A stretch of 51,590 bases of DNA from an uncultured Collinsella sp. (lineage in GTDB: Bacteria > Actinomycetota > Coriobacteriia > Coriobacteriales > Coriobacteriaceae), in assembly GCA_938023705.1 (NCBI GenBank), contig CALJDJ010000062.1, positions 1-51,590 on the forward strand, read 5' to 3'. The translations under genes were made by a program, and so were the position numbers. The notes beneath the pieces are model-generated. The model was not told the DNA's origin. It did not search any database and saw only the letters and a list, made by a program, of their open reading frames with translations. Positions 1 through 8,964 of the stretch are shown in pieces (positions within the stretch are counted from its first letter, which is position 1; every line of letters begins with the position of its first letter).

Positions 1-3
1 GAC

Positions 4-29
4 GGAAAGCACATTAAGTGCTTTCCTTT
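4..29 (+). terminator. Hairpin at the left edge, weak terminator or repeat arm
   Basis: A perfect 9-bp stem (GGAAAGCAC / GTGCTTTCC, loop ATTAA) is followed by only three T, so it is a weak intrinsic terminator at best. Bases 3-14 (CGGAAAGCACAT) also match exactly the reverse complement of the repeat arm at 13455-13469, so the window may begin inside a dispersed repeat. Bases 30-198 hold nothing I recognise. Confidence 0.35.
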
Positions 30-198
30 GCGTGCGGAACTCGCGACAAACTTAACCCCTGCCCTCAGCCCCGGAGACCCTCCCTGCCGTCACATTATTC
101 AACCAGTTTTGCGGGCGTGCGCCGCTGCGCGGCTAGCCCGCGTGCTCCTCGGCGGGGTTGGTCTGATGGATCTTGTTGAACTTTGACCTTTGGCTTAT

Positions 199-236
199 AA
201 AAAACGGGAGATGCGATCTGCATCCCCCGTTTTTGT
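199..236 (-). terminator. Rho-independent terminator of the metallophosphoesterase gene
   Basis: A stem of AAAAACGGGAGATGC against GCATCCCCCGTTTTT has one mismatch and a 5-base loop. Read on the minus strand it ends in a run of six T, six bases beyond the stop codon at 242. The arms are A- and T-rich on both sides, so it could act in both directions. Confidence 0.85.
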
Positions 237-241
237 TGCGG

Positions 242-709
242 TTAGTCCAAGTCAATAAACTTGGTGCTTAGGATCTTGCCGTCTTTGACGAGCATTCTGG
301 CCATGGTGGGGCCTCGGGTGCCTCTGGGGTAGCTGGCGCTGCCCGGGTTGAGGACTAGGCAGCGGCCCACTTGGGCTTCTTTGGTTACGTGGGTGTGGCC
401 GTTGATGGCTACGTCTACGGATCCCACCGGGAGGTCTTCGCGGTAGTGGGCTACAGCGAATTTGAGGCCTTCGTAGGTAAAGAGCGCCAGGCGATCCACA
501 TCGGGGCCGTAGTCGCGGTAATAATCGTTGTTGCCCAGTACGGCCCGCACAGGGGCGATGGTGCATAGATGCTCGTAGTCCATCTCCGACGTAAGGTCGC
601 CGGCATGGATAATCAAATCCGCACCTTTAAGCTCATCTAAGAGCGCGGGCGAAAGATAGCCGTGGGTGTCCGAGATGATGTCGATACGCTTGGCGCTTGC
701 ACTGTTCAT
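242..709 (-). CDS. YfcE/MJ0936-type metallophosphoesterase
   Basis: A 155-residue calcineurin-like phosphoesterase, close to the usual length for the YfcE family of small cytoplasmic phosphodiesterases. The metal-binding motifs appear in order: D14-x-H16 (SDTHG), GD at 37-38 (HAGD), GNND at 59-62 and GHTH at 104-107. The start at 709 is chosen because an AAGGGA ribosome site lies just upstream; a longer reading to 760 would run into the terminator of the gene before it. It lies downstream of, and on the same strand as, the LytTR operon, separated by a terminator hairpin. The natural substrate cannot be read from sequence. Confidence 0.9.
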   Translation of the reverse strand: MNSASAKRIDIISDTHGYLSPALLDELKGADLIIHAGDLTSEMDYEHLCTIAPVRAVLGNNDYYRDYGPDVDRLALFTYEGLKFAVAHYREDLPVGSVDVAINGHTHVTKEAQVGRCLVLNPGSASYPRGTRGPTMARMLVKDGKILSTKFIDLD

Positions 710-747
710 GGGATCCCTTCCGCAAAAACGATTTGGCAGATACATAC

Positions 748-796
748 AAAAAGGCCCCACGGCTCCGCAGACGATAGGTCCACAGGGCCGCGGGGC
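748..796 (-). terminator. Terminator after the first LytTR regulator
   Basis: GGCCCC-a-CGG (753-762) can pair with CCG-c-GGGGCC (787-796), and on the minus strand the stem is followed by TTTTTG. It lies 8 bases beyond the regulator stop codon. Its T-run is only about 40 bases before the next start (709), leaving little room for a separate promoter. Confidence 0.75.
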
Positions 797-803
797 CAGT
801 GTG

Positions 804-1520
804 CTAGAGACTCAGAGCCTTCTTGAGCGGCACGACGCGGCGGCGCGAAACCGGCACGCGTTCGTCGACGCCCGTAATGCCCAGCTGGATGGCGCCCGAG
901 GGCACCGTCTCAACGTCGGTAACGCACGCCAAGTTGACGATATAGCGGCGGTGAACACGGAAGAAGCCAAAGTCGCAGAGCTTGGCCTCAAACTGCGCCA
1001 GCGAGGTCGTCGACAAAAAGCGATCATCGACGGTATAGATGCAGGAGTAATCGTCCTTGGCCATGATAAAGCGAATGTCGTCCACGGGAATGAGCACCTT
1101 GCGGCCGCCCTTTTCCACCGGGATACGCTCGATGGTCACCTTGCTGTCCGTAACCGGCTTAGCGCGTTGCATGACCTTCTCGATCGCGCGATCCAAGCGA
1201 GCTTCCTCGACCGGCTTCATCAGATAATCGACAGCATCCACGTCGAATGCCTCGACCGCATGGTCGCTATACGCAGTCACAAACACGATCGCCGGCGGAT
1301 TTTTGAGCTTATGCAGCGCCTCGGCAAGTTGCAGGCCCGAGGCACCGGGCATCGAGATATCGAGAAACACGACATCCACGCGACTTTCCATAAGCATCTC
1401 GATGGCGGAGCGGACGCTCGACGCCTCCGTGATCGTGCCGATCTTGCCCGTTTGCTCGAGCAAGAAGCGAAGCTCCGAGCGAGCCGGCGCCTCATCATCC
1501 ACAATCATCGCACGCAGCAT
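804..1520 (-). CDS. LytTR-family response regulator (first copy)
   Basis: A 238-residue response regulator of the LytR/AgrA class. The receiver domain (about 1-120) has the acidic pair D8/D9, phospho-acceptor D54 (FLDISMPG), T82 and K102. A LytTR DNA-binding domain follows (about 140-235), with the FFRVHRRYIVNL and VPVSRRR signatures. The start at 1520 is an ATG with AAAGG upstream; the longer frame begins at a TTG that overlaps that ribosome site. It is the last gene of an operon with the kinase 72 bases upstream and a glycosyltransferase before it, so it probably responds to that kinase. The DNA target is unknown. Confidence 0.93.
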   Translation of the reverse strand: MLRAMIVDDEAPARSELRFLLEQTGKIGTITEASSVRSAIEMLMESRVDVVFLDISMPGASGLQLAEALHKLKNPPAIVFVTAYSDHAVEAFDVDAVDYLMKPVEEARLDRAIEKVMQRAKPVTDSKVTIERIPVEKGGRKVLIPVDDIRFIMAKDDYSCIYTVDDRFLSTTSLAQFEAKLCDFGFFRVHRRYIVNLACVTDVETVPSGAIQLGITGVDERVPVSRRRVVPLKKALSL

Positions 1521-1592
1521 AGGGATAAAACCTTTCGTCAACTAACTACGCCGGGCATCCGTCGCATGACGTTGAGCCCGTAGCCTTTTATT

Positions 1593-2936
1593 TTACTCTT
1601 GAATGTCAAAGATGCTCTCTGACAAATCAAGATGAAGAAGCACTTTGGTGCCCTTGCCCGGCGCCGATTCGACACGCGTATAGGAGTGTGGCCCATAAAA
1701 GCGATGGATGCGCTCCGAAATATTGTGCATGGCCACACCGGCGCCGCCGCCCTGGGGAGAGCTGGCGTCGGGACGGGCAGAGCGCTCGTCAAACAGTCTG
1801 GCGGCGGTACCCTCATCCATGCCCACGCCGTTATCAGCAACGGCAATCAAGATTGCATCCTCGCCGTCTTGGTGAACGGTCACGTCGATCCTCAGGGCGC
1901 CGTCATCGCCCATACCATGACGCACGGCGTTCTCGACAATCGGCTGAATCACGAACGCCGGCACCAGCGTATCTTCCACGTCCTCGGACACATCGAACGT
2001 TGCAAGCACGCGGTCCTCGCCAAAGCGGGCCTTCTCAAAGGTAAGGTAGCGCTTGGTCTGTGCGACCTCGCGCGAGACCGGAATAAGCGATCCCGAGTTG
2101 TCGAGCGTGGCGCGATAGAACGATGAGAACTCACGAAGCAGTTCGCGGGCCCGCAACGGGTCGGTGCGCGTAAACGATGCAATGGTGTTCAGCGTGTTGA
2201 ACAGGAAGTGCGGGTTAATCTGTGCCTGCAGCGCACGCACCTCGGCGCGCGCCGTGAGTTCCTTTTGCACCTCGAGCTCGTGGATGGCGAGCTGCGTGGA
2301 CAAGATCTCGGCAAAGCCCGAGGCAAGCGCGTACTGAGTACGGTCGACGGCGCGCGGGGTCTTGTAGTAGAACTTGAGCGTGCCGACGGTACGATCGCCC
2401 ACCTTGATGGGAGCGATAATGCCGGCGGGGACTTGGTTGTGCGAGCCGTCCGAACCCACGACATCCACCATACGGTTGAACGACTGCACGATGCCATGTT
2501 CGATAACGTAGCGCGTTGCAAGCGTGTGGATGGGAGAATCTGGCAATAGTTTTTCCTCAAACTCGCCCGCGCAGGCAAGCACGTTTTCCTCGTCGGTGAT
2601 GGCCACCGTCATGGCGCGCGTCTCGGGCAAAATGCGCTGGCACACCAAACGCGCCGACTCCTGCGTCAGACCGCCCTTAATGTCCTCGAGCATGGCCGAG
2701 GCCACCGAGAGCGTCTCTTCGGTGTACTGCGAGCGCACCGAATCGGGATTGAGCGTCAAAAAGATAAAGATGCACAGAAAGATGCACAGCAGCGCGCAGG
2801 CAATCACCGTGGCGATTGGCTCGATGCCGGTCACCAAGGCAAAAATAAAGTACATCAGCACGCAAATGGCGCAGGCAACGGCAATGATGCGAAAGATTGA
2901 TAATGAACTATCGCGCTGGGCGCGGCGGTCGATCAT
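1593..2936 (-). CDS. LytS-like sensor histidine kinase (first copy)
   Basis: A 447-residue membrane sensor kinase. Two transmembrane segments lie near 14-36 and 40-62, followed by a GAF-like region (about 75-215) ending in AGIIAPI and VGTLKFYY. The His_kinase (PF06580) motif QINPHFLFNTL gives phospho-acceptor H243. An HATPase domain has N box PIVENAVRHG (N336) and G1 box DNGVGMD (368-374). Its ATG overlaps the stop codon of the glycosyltransferase by four bases (ATGA), so translation is probably coupled. The signal is unknown; the GAF-like region suggests a cytoplasmic ligand as well as membrane input. Confidence 0.93.
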   Translation of the reverse strand: MIDRRAQRDSSLSIFRIIAVACAICVLMYFIFALVTGIEPIATVIACALLCIFLCIFIFLTLNPDSVRSQYTEETLSVASAMLEDIKGGLTQESARLVCQRILPETRAMTVAITDEENVLACAGEFEEKLLPDSPIHTLATRYVIEHGIVQSFNRMVDVVGSDGSHNQVPAGIIAPIKVGDRTVGTLKFYYKTPRAVDRTQYALASGFAEILSTQLAIHELEVQKELTARAEVRALQAQINPHFLFNTLNTIASFTRTDPLRARELLREFSSFYRATLDNSGSLIPVSREVAQTKRYLTFEKARFGEDRVLATFDVSEDVEDTLVPAFVIQPIVENAVRHGMGDDGALRIDVTVHQDGEDAILIAVADNGVGMDEGTAARLFDERSARPDASSPQGGGAGVAMHNISERIHRFYGPHSYTRVESAPGKGTKVLLHLDLSESIFDIQE

Positions 2937-4120
2937 TCGGCCCCCTCCAGGATACTGATCAGTTGTGCGTCACGCCAAAGCCCGTCCATGATCTTGGGCC
3001 AAAAGCTCTGGAAACGCAGGTAGCTTGCAGCGTTTTGGCGCGCATAGGCCTTTGCCTCGTCGATACCATGGCGCCAGATGCGCAGGTAGCCCTCATGCTC
3101 GCGGGTAAACACGCTGCGGACCATAGCGGTCTTGCGCACGCGGTCGTCGAGCTCGCGCGAAATCCACGGGCCCGGGTAGGGCATGAGCGATGCCGCCGTA
3201 ACAGGAATGAGCTCCTTTTGATGCGCGGCGAACGTCAACTTGGCCCGTTCGTAGTACCAACGGTATACATCCTGCATAAAGCGCGGTGAGCGCTTTTCGG
3301 ACTCCGGAGGCAAATGGCGCACGGTCCACTCGTTATCGAACCACACGTCGTAGCCAAACATGCGCATGTTAAAGAGGTAATCCAAGTCCTCGCCGCGGGT
3401 GATAAACGGGTCAAAGGCCACACGCGTAAAGGCGCGGGCGTGCAGGGCCATCAGGCCGCCGCACACGTAGTTGGAGCGCGAGATGCGGGTGCCCGAGAGC
3501 GCCTTTTTCATCCAACGGTTGAACTCGATGCGCTTGGTCCACCAACGATGGCAGATGCCCGCCTTGTCCGTGGGAGCCAGCGGCGATCCGTCGCGATCGT
3601 AGAAATAGCCGCTCTTGACCAAGATCGGCAGGCCCTGACGCGTCTGCTGACCCAGCGCGTAGGTCGCGCGCTTCATAAAGTCGGCATCGATGACAGTCTC
3701 ATCGTCATCCAAAAAGATAACTGCGTCATGCCCCAGCACAGCGGCACAGGCTAGCCCCATGTTGCGGATGGCGCCGTAGCCTCGCAGACTCACGCACTCG
3801 CCCGAACCCTTGGGTGCGATCTGAGCAACCCGGTCTGCGATGCGCGAGGCCTGGGTGTTGGTGACAACGGTGACCTTGAGCGTGGGATGCGCGTCGACAA
3901 TCTCGTGCACGCGCAGCGACACATCGGCTGTGGCAGAAACGGGACAGACCACCAAAAGGATGATGCGCGGGATGTCGCGCACCTGTTCAAGCGAGGCCAG
4001 GCAGCGGTCGAGTTCGGGATTGTCGGCGTTGAGTCGTGTCGAATGGTCATAGGTGCCAGGGGCGTTTGCGCGAGCGTCATCGCCCGCCCAATACGTTGGA
4101 ATCACGACCGTGGCGTTCAT
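2933..4120 (-). CDS. Family 2-like glycosyltransferase
   Basis: A 395-residue GT-A fold glycosyltransferase. The N-terminus MNATVVIPTYW is typical of family 2. The metal/nucleotide-binding DDD is at 138-140 (FLDDDETV) and an acidic RGEDLDY motif at 241-247 is in the position of the catalytic base. No membrane segment is visible, so it is probably cytoplasmic and acts on a nucleotide-sugar donor. A GGAGGG ribosome site precedes the ATG. It is the first gene of an operon with the LytS/LytTR pair, overlapping the kinase start by 4 nt, which suggests that glycan synthesis and this sensor are linked. Donor and acceptor cannot be inferred. Confidence 0.85.
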   Translation of the reverse strand: MNATVVIPTYWAGDDARANAPGTYDHSTRLNADNPELDRCLASLEQVRDIPRIILLVVCPVSATADVSLRVHEIVDAHPTLKVTVVTNTQASRIADRVAQIAPKGSGECVSLRGYGAIRNMGLACAAVLGHDAVIFLDDDETVIDADFMKRATYALGQQTRQGLPILVKSGYFYDRDGSPLAPTDKAGICHRWWTKRIEFNRWMKKALSGTRISRSNYVCGGLMALHARAFTRVAFDPFITRGEDLDYLFNMRMFGYDVWFDNEWTVRHLPPESEKRSPRFMQDVYRWYYERAKLTFAAHQKELIPVTAASLMPYPGPWISRELDDRVRKTAMVRSVFTREHEGYLRIWRHGIDEAKAYARQNAASYLRFQSFWPKIMDGLWRDAQLISILEGAE

Positions 4121-4140
4121 GCCTTACCCTCCCTGCAACA

Positions 4141-4177
4141 CAAAAACGGGACGCCGCCAAACACAGGCGACGCCCCG
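4141..4177 (-). terminator. Terminator-like hairpin between transporter and glycosyltransferase
   Basis: GGGACGCCGCC (4149-4159) pairs with GGCGACGCCCC with a few wobbles, and on the minus strand the stem is followed by CGTTTTTG. It could end the UMF1 transporter transcript. It also lies directly before the glycosyltransferase ribosome site, so it could instead be a leader attenuator. A possible -10 (TATGAT on the minus strand, near 4200) lies upstream of it, with no good -35. Confidence 0.6.
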
Positions 4178-4291
4178 CGACCTAGCTGACTCCATCATAC
4201 CCACTTGGGCTAATCATTGTTCGAAAGTCAGAATGTTTATTGCGGATAACCCCAAAAGAGTATCGCGGCGGACGCAATTACCGGCAAGTTC

Positions 4292-5551
4292 CTATGCGGC
4301 CTGCTCTGCCGTTTGAGACATGCGGGACAGACGGACCAGCAGCGCAAAGCCCACCACCAGCAGCACGCCGATAGACAGGACGCCCAGCGAGGGGTTGCCG
4401 GTCAGCGAGGTGACGACCGACACCAAGAAGGTGCCCATAACACTTGCATAGCGGCCAAAGATATCAAAGAAGCCGTAGTACTCGTTGGACTTTTCCTTGG
4501 GAATAATGCGGCCAAAGTAGCTGCGGCTGAGCGCCTGCACGCCGCCCTGGAACAGGCCGACCAAAATGGCAAGCACCCAAAACTCAAAGGCGGTCTTGAG
4601 GAAGAACGCGGCAAAGAGCACGATGCCCATATAGGCGGCGACTGCCACCAAGATCATGTTGAGCGTGCCCACGCGGCCGGCGAGCTTGCCGTAGATGATG
4701 GCGGACGGGAAAGCCACAAACTGCGTGACGAGCAGCGCCAGGACCAACTGGGTCGAATCGATGCCCAAGGCCGATCCGTAGCTGGTTGCCATGGAGATGA
4801 CCGTGTGCACGCCATCGATATAGAAGAAGAACGCGATCATGTAGACCAGCACGGTCTTGTTGTGGGCGATCTCGCGCATGGTGTGTCCGACCTCGGAGAA
4901 CACGCCGCCCACAATGTGGCCGATGGTGTCTTCGGGCTTGCGCTCGCGACCGTATTTTTGCTTATAGGTGCGGATGAGCGGCAAGGTAAAGATGAGCCAC
5001 CAGGCGCCGGTGATAATAAACGACAGGCGCGTGGCCAACATGGTGGGGACGCCAAGGGCCGGACCGCCCATAATGAGCGCCAGGCAGATGATGAACGGCA
5101 CGGTGGAACCGATGTAACCCCAAGCGAAGCCCGAACTCGACACGGCGTCCATGCGCTCATCGGTGGTGACATCGGGCAACATGGCGTCGTAGAACGTCAT
5201 AGACGAGTTGAGGCCGATGGTGCACAGCACATAGACGGTCAAAAACGCCATGGCGGACATCGGGATAGCCTGTGCAAAGCAAAGCACGAGACCCGTCAGG
5301 AAGAAGCCCAAGAAGAACTTGATCTTGTTGCCGGCGTAATCGGCAAGCGCGCCCAGAATGGGCATGAGCATGGCGATGACCAGCGAGGCGATCGTCTGCG
5401 CATTGCCCCAGGCGACCACCAGGTCGGCCGAGGAAGCGCCGGTATTGATGGCGTTAAAGTAAATGGGCACCACCGAGGTATTGAGCAGCACGAGGGCCGA
5501 GTTTCCCACATCGTACATGACCCAGTTACGCTCGAGCTTGGTGTATTTCAT
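4292..5551 (-). CDS. UMF1/Atg22-type major facilitator transporter
   Basis: A 419-residue integral membrane protein with about 12 hydrophobic segments. The N-terminus (ERNWVMYDVGNSA) and the segment FQGGVQALSRSYFGRIIPKE are characteristic of the UMF1 branch of MFS, related to vacuolar Atg22 effluxers. A hydrophilic stretch near 195-225 (KQKYGRERKPED) is the usual central cytoplasmic loop. GAAGGG lies 9 bases before the ATG. It is the only transporter of this type in the window. In other bacteria this family is poorly characterised and substrates are unknown, though amino-acid or sugar efflux is often suggested. It faces the same way as the phospholipase-like gene upstream (100-base gap, no clear terminator). 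Confidence 0.88.
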   Translation of the reverse strand: MKYTKLERNWVMYDVGNSALVLLNTSVVPIYFNAINTGASSADLVVAWGNAQTIASLVIAMLMPILGALADYAGNKIKFFLGFFLTGLVLCFAQAIPMSAMAFLTVYVLCTIGLNSSMTFYDAMLPDVTTDERMDAVSSSGFAWGYIGSTVPFIICLALIMGGPALGVPTMLATRLSFIITGAWWLIFTLPLIRTYKQKYGRERKPEDTIGHIVGGVFSEVGHTMREIAHNKTVLVYMIAFFFYIDGVHTVISMATSYGSALGIDSTQLVLALLVTQFVAFPSAIIYGKLAGRVGTLNMILVAVAAYMGIVLFAAFFLKTAFEFWVLAILVGLFQGGVQALSRSYFGRIIPKEKSNEYYGFFDIFGRYASVMGTFLVSVVTSLTGNPSLGVLSIGVLLVVGFALLVRLSRMSQTAEQAA

Positions 5552-5652
5552 GGACAGGGACCCTTCGTATTCGCCCGATATGCAGTTAATTCATCGTACC
5601 CCAATTGTCCAGAAGCACCGGTAAGGATTCGGCAAAGGGGCACGCATGGGCC

Positions 5653-6597
5653 CTATTCCTCGCGGTCGAACTCCTCATCGACATTGAGCACGCGACCGCT
5701 GTAGTTGACGTGACTGGTCACGGCCTCCATGTCGCCGGTCTCGATAAAACGCGCGACCGTACACTCGTAATCGACCAGCGCGCGATCAAAGACCTCGGGG
5801 AAACTCTCATTCAAGACCTCATCGGTAAAGGGATTCTTCCATGTCAGATGGCCCAGGTTACCGGTGCGCTCGGGCAGCTCCGTCGTCACGCGATGGGCAA
5901 GGCCGTCGAGCAGCGAGTAGTCGTGCACCAAGCCCTCAACCAACGAGATCGCGCGCGTCTTTACGGAGCCGGCCGGCTCAATCGCGCGGTAAAGTCGCTG
6001 CATATTGGCAACGGCGGCACCGTATTCCCCCGCCGGAATGTCAATACCGTACACGCGTCCGGCAACATAGCTCATCAGCACGCCGGCAACGCGATTGATA
6101 CGGTCGGTGGTGACGATCTCGCCCGCCGGCGGGTAATCGTCGACCGTAGCGCCATCGCGTTTAAGCTGCAGCATCAGTACATCCAGGTCGCTCTCGATCA
6201 CGGCATGGACCTGACTGCTCGAATCCTCAAGCTCTGAATCGGACTCCACGATGCCAAACTGTTGCTCATAGACAAAGGGATGGGCGTTGCGGTCGAGCAC
6301 GTAATGAGACAGCAGGCCCAACGCAAAGGCACGGCCCAAGTTGGCGTCGCGCGGCAGCAGATGCGACACGCCGTCGCGCAGGCACGCGAACTGGCGAGAC
6401 ATGCGCGAGCGATGCATGACCTGCGCCAGCAGCGTGCAGTCGGAAACGCGCGGCGTCAGAATGTGAAAGAAAAACGGGTCGGGGCCTTGGTTGCCCAAGA
6501 TAAAGGCAATGCGCTCTTCATCGGACGTGATGACGCCCTGCGGAAGACGGTCGATGCTTTCCTCGCCAAACAGATGATGGGTGATAAGCGCGGGCAT
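5653..6597 (-). CDS. Zinc-dependent phospholipase C-like protein (PF00882)
   Basis: A 314-residue protein of the Zn_dep_PLPC family. Likely metal ligands are visible in the usual order: H7/H8 (ITHHLFG), the GNQGPDPFFFH block at 35-45, H98, D102 and H106 (LLSHYVLDRNAHPF), and H131/E135 (HAVIESDLD). No signal peptide is seen, unlike secreted Clostridium phospholipase C, so it is probably cytoplasmic and the lipid substrate is not assured. The start at 6597 has AAAGGA at good spacing; an earlier in-frame start to 6627 lacks one. It follows the second LytTR regulator by 92 bases with no terminator between, so it may be the last gene of that operon. Confidence 0.82.
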   Translation of the reverse strand: MPALITHHLFGEESIDRLPQGVITSDEERIAFILGNQGPDPFFFHILTPRVSDCTLLAQVMHRSRMSRQFACLRDGVSHLLPRDANLGRAFALGLLSHYVLDRNAHPFVYEQQFGIVESDSELEDSSSQVHAVIESDLDVLMLQLKRDGATVDDYPPAGEIVTTDRINRVAGVLMSYVAGRVYGIDIPAGEYGAAVANMQRLYRAIEPAGSVKTRAISLVEGLVHDYSLLDGLAHRVTTELPERTGNLGHLTWKNPFTDEVLNESFPEVFDRALVDYECTVARFIETGDMEAVTSHVNYSGRVLNVDEEFDREE

Positions 6598-6689
6598 AAT
6601 GATCCTTTCGATTTCATTCGATGCCACCCATTATGCCCACCGCGCGCCCATACCAAACCTGCGATGGTAAACGACGGCACGCAAGCCTC

Positions 6690-7424
6690 TTACGCAAGCC
6701 CCAGGTGCGACTTGACCTCGGCGGCACGACGACGGGACACCGGCACCGTCGAGCTCACGCGGTCGAGCCTGAGCTCCATCAACCCCGTGGAGCCAATCTC
6801 AACATTGTGCACGTCTTCCAAATTGACCAGATAGCTGCGATGAACGCGAATAAAGCCCTCGGAGCCCAAGCGACGTTCGAGCGAAGAGATCGACTCATTG
6901 ATCAGGTACGTTCCCTCGGCGCAGATGGCGTTGCAAAAATCGGCGCGCGCCTCAAAGTAGCAGACGTCTGCGGCGGGAATGAACACCTTTTTGCCCCCGC
7001 GGTCCACCGTCAGACGCAGAGGCTGGCGCGGAGCGTGGATAACACGACGGGCACCCAAGGCTGCCTCGATCTTGTCGAGCGCCTTTGACAAGCGGGCATC
7101 CTCGACCGGCTTGACGACGTAATCGACGGCATCGAGGTTATAGGCATCGGCCGCATACTCGGCAAATGCCGTCACAAACACCACGACCGGCGGCTTTTTT
7201 AGGTTCTGCAGCGTCTCGGCAAGCTCAATTCCCGAGCGGCCGGGCATCGTGATATCCAAAAACAGCACGTCGGGCTTGTTCGACAGAATCGACTCCACGG
7301 CCTCGGTGACATTGCCTGCCTCGGCAATCTGGCCAACACGCGCATCCTTTTCCAGCAGATAGCGTAGCTCCGCCCTAATAGGAGGCTCGTCATCAACCAC
7401 CAAGATGTTCCAGCCTTCGGACAT
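6690..7424 (-). CDS. LytTR-family response regulator (second copy)
   Basis: A 244-residue paralogue of the regulator at 804-1520. The receiver has D11/D12, phospho-acceptor D57 (FLDITMPG), T85 and K105; the LytTR domain carries FIRVHRSYLVNL and VPVSRRR. The ATG at 7424 follows GAGGGAG; an in-frame TTG 24 bases upstream has no ribosome site. The kinase ends 36 bases upstream, so the two are surely co-transcribed. The shared architecture of the two pairs points to lineage-specific duplication, and cross-talk is possible. Target promoters were not identified. Confidence 0.93.
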   Translation of the reverse strand: MSEGWNILVVDDEPPIRAELRYLLEKDARVGQIAEAGNVTEAVESILSNKPDVLFLDITMPGRSGIELAETLQNLKKPPVVVFVTAFAEYAADAYNLDAVDYVVKPVEDARLSKALDKIEAALGARRVIHAPRQPLRLTVDRGGKKVFIPAADVCYFEARADFCNAICAEGTYLINESISSLERRLGSEGFIRVHRSYLVNLEDVHNVEIGSTGLMELRLDRVSSTVPVSRRRAAEVKSHLGLA

Positions 7425-7460
7425 ATGCGCTCCCTCTTTTTCTCTCAATCCAACCGCGTG

Positions 7461-8846
7461 CTACACCGTCAGCGGCGCCGGCTCATGCGGTTCGCCGTTC
7501 AACTCAACGATGACCTGCGTTCCCACACCCTCCTGGGACTTCACGCGCATGCCGGAATCTTCTCCGTAAAAGAAATGGATGCGCTGAAGCACGTTGAAGA
7601 GCGCCAAGCCGCAACCTCGCTTGACGGAGCCGTCGGCGGTAATGCTCTCGGGCTCCTCTCGGCGATGTTGCTCAAACAGATGTGCGCAGACCTCTTCGCT
7701 CATACCGATGCCATCGTCCTCGACGATGATCTCCAAACCGTCATCGGTCTCGAAAGCCCTAACATGAATAGAAAGCGGCTCGGTCTCGCGCTGCGCATGC
7801 TTGATGCAGTTTTCGAGCAGCGGCTGCAAGATAAACGGCGGCACCAGGCTGTCGCGCACCTCAAAGTCGATGTCGACCGAAACGCGCAGACGGCCATCAC
7901 CATACCGGGCCTGCATAAGATTGATATAGCGAGTGCCCTGTTCCACCTCGTGCTCGAGCGTGGTGAGCGTATCGGAATCAGAAAGCGTCTGACGATAGTA
8001 GTTGGAGAAGTCGATCAGCAGCGACCTGGCCTTGTCGGGCTCGGTTCGAACGAGCGACACGATGGTGCTGATGGTGTTAAACAGAAAATGAGGATCGACC
8101 TGCGATTGCAAGGCACGCAGCTCCACGCGGGCCGTAAGCTCGTCCTGGCGCTCGAGCTCAAAGCTCGCAAGCTGCGTGGAAATGAGGTCGGCAAAGCCCG
8201 AGGCAAGCGCCGTCTGGCGCATATCGATGCTGCTCAGACGGGGATAATACAGCTCGAGCGTGCCCACGCAATGCCCGCGCACGGTAAGCGGTGCGACAAT
8301 ACCGGCGCGCAGGCGCGGAAAGTAGCCACCCGTCTCGGTCGAGGCATCGCGCGAGAACACGCTTTGCTCACCGCTGTTGATCACGTTGAGCGTAGTCCGC
8401 AGTACCACCGGGGTGCCCGCGGGGCATTTTGCCGAGTCCTCGCCCCAGCTTGCCAACACCTGCTTGCCGTCGGTAAAGCAGATGGCAGAGGCGATAGTTT
8501 CGGACAGGATGATCTTAGAGGCGCCCAGGGCAGCTTCGGGCGTAAGGCCGCGCGACGTGTAGGCGAATATTTTTGATGCGATGGCGAGCGTGCGGTCGGT
8601 TGCGCTCGATGTGAGGTCGTCGGGAACGACAAAGACGTACGAGAAGAAGAAGCACAGCATGACCAAGCCGGCAATGACGACAACGGCCGGAACGGGATTG
8701 GGATTATCGGTTAGATCCCAGATGAGCAGCAGGATAAGCAGCGGAACGACAATACCGAGCAAGATGGCTTGAACCACATGCTGAGCGGTACGAAAGACCT
8801 TGGTAGAGTTGTAGCTCTTGCCCAGAATCAGCCTATTGAGATCCAC
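7461..8846 (-). CDS. LytS-like sensor histidine kinase (second copy)
   Basis: A kinase of about 461 residues, laid out like the first copy: two membrane segments (about 23-43 and 54-75), a GAF-like region with AGIVAPL and VGTLELYYP, the phospho-acceptor motif QVDPHFLFNTI (H near 253), N box PLLENCIKH and G1 box DDGIGMSE. I place the start at the GTG at 8846 because AAGGGG sits six bases before it. The ATG at 8852 has that site directly against it, and longer readings run into the terminator hairpin at 8882-8907. The regulator follows 36 bases downstream. Ligand unknown. Confidence 0.9.
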   Translation of the reverse strand: MDLNRLILGKSYNSTKVFRTAQHVVQAILLGIVVPLLILLLIWDLTDNPNPVPAVVVIAGLVMLCFFFSYVFVVPDDLTSSATDRTLAIASKIFAYTSRGLTPEAALGASKIILSETIASAICFTDGKQVLASWGEDSAKCPAGTPVVLRTTLNVINSGEQSVFSRDASTETGGYFPRLRAGIVAPLTVRGHCVGTLELYYPRLSSIDMRQTALASGFADLISTQLASFELERQDELTARVELRALQSQVDPHFLFNTISTIVSLVRTEPDKARSLLIDFSNYYRQTLSDSDTLTTLEHEVEQGTRYINLMQARYGDGRLRVSVDIDFEVRDSLVPPFILQPLLENCIKHAQRETEPLSIHVRAFETDDGLEIIVEDDGIGMSEEVCAHLFEQHRREEPESITADGSVKRGCGLALFNVLQRIHFFYGEDSGMRVKSQEGVGTQVIVELNGEPHEPAPLTV

Positions 8847-8881
8847 CGTCATCCCCTTCTTACTGACGCACCCCATAGCAA

Positions 8882-8907
8882 TAAAGAGGGCCGCAAGCGA
8901 CCCTCTC
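8882..8907 (-). terminator. Terminator after the amidohydrolase
   Basis: On the minus strand AGAGGGTCGC-TT-GCGGCCCTCT is a compact stem followed by TTATTG. It ends the amidohydrolase/permease transcript, but also lies only about 25-35 bases before the second kinase start, so that kinase needs readthrough or a promoter further upstream. Confidence 0.75.
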
Positions 8908-8964
8908 CATTGCATTATGCAATCAAATACTGTGTTTTACATCCAGCCATCGATGAACGGTAGC

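Noticed and set aside
4313..5704. Long plus-strand open frame of 463 codons opposite the UMF1 transporter
   Set aside because: Its translation is His/Gln/Asp/Gly-rich with no family pattern, typical of antisense frames in high-GC genes; the minus-strand product is a clear membrane transporter.
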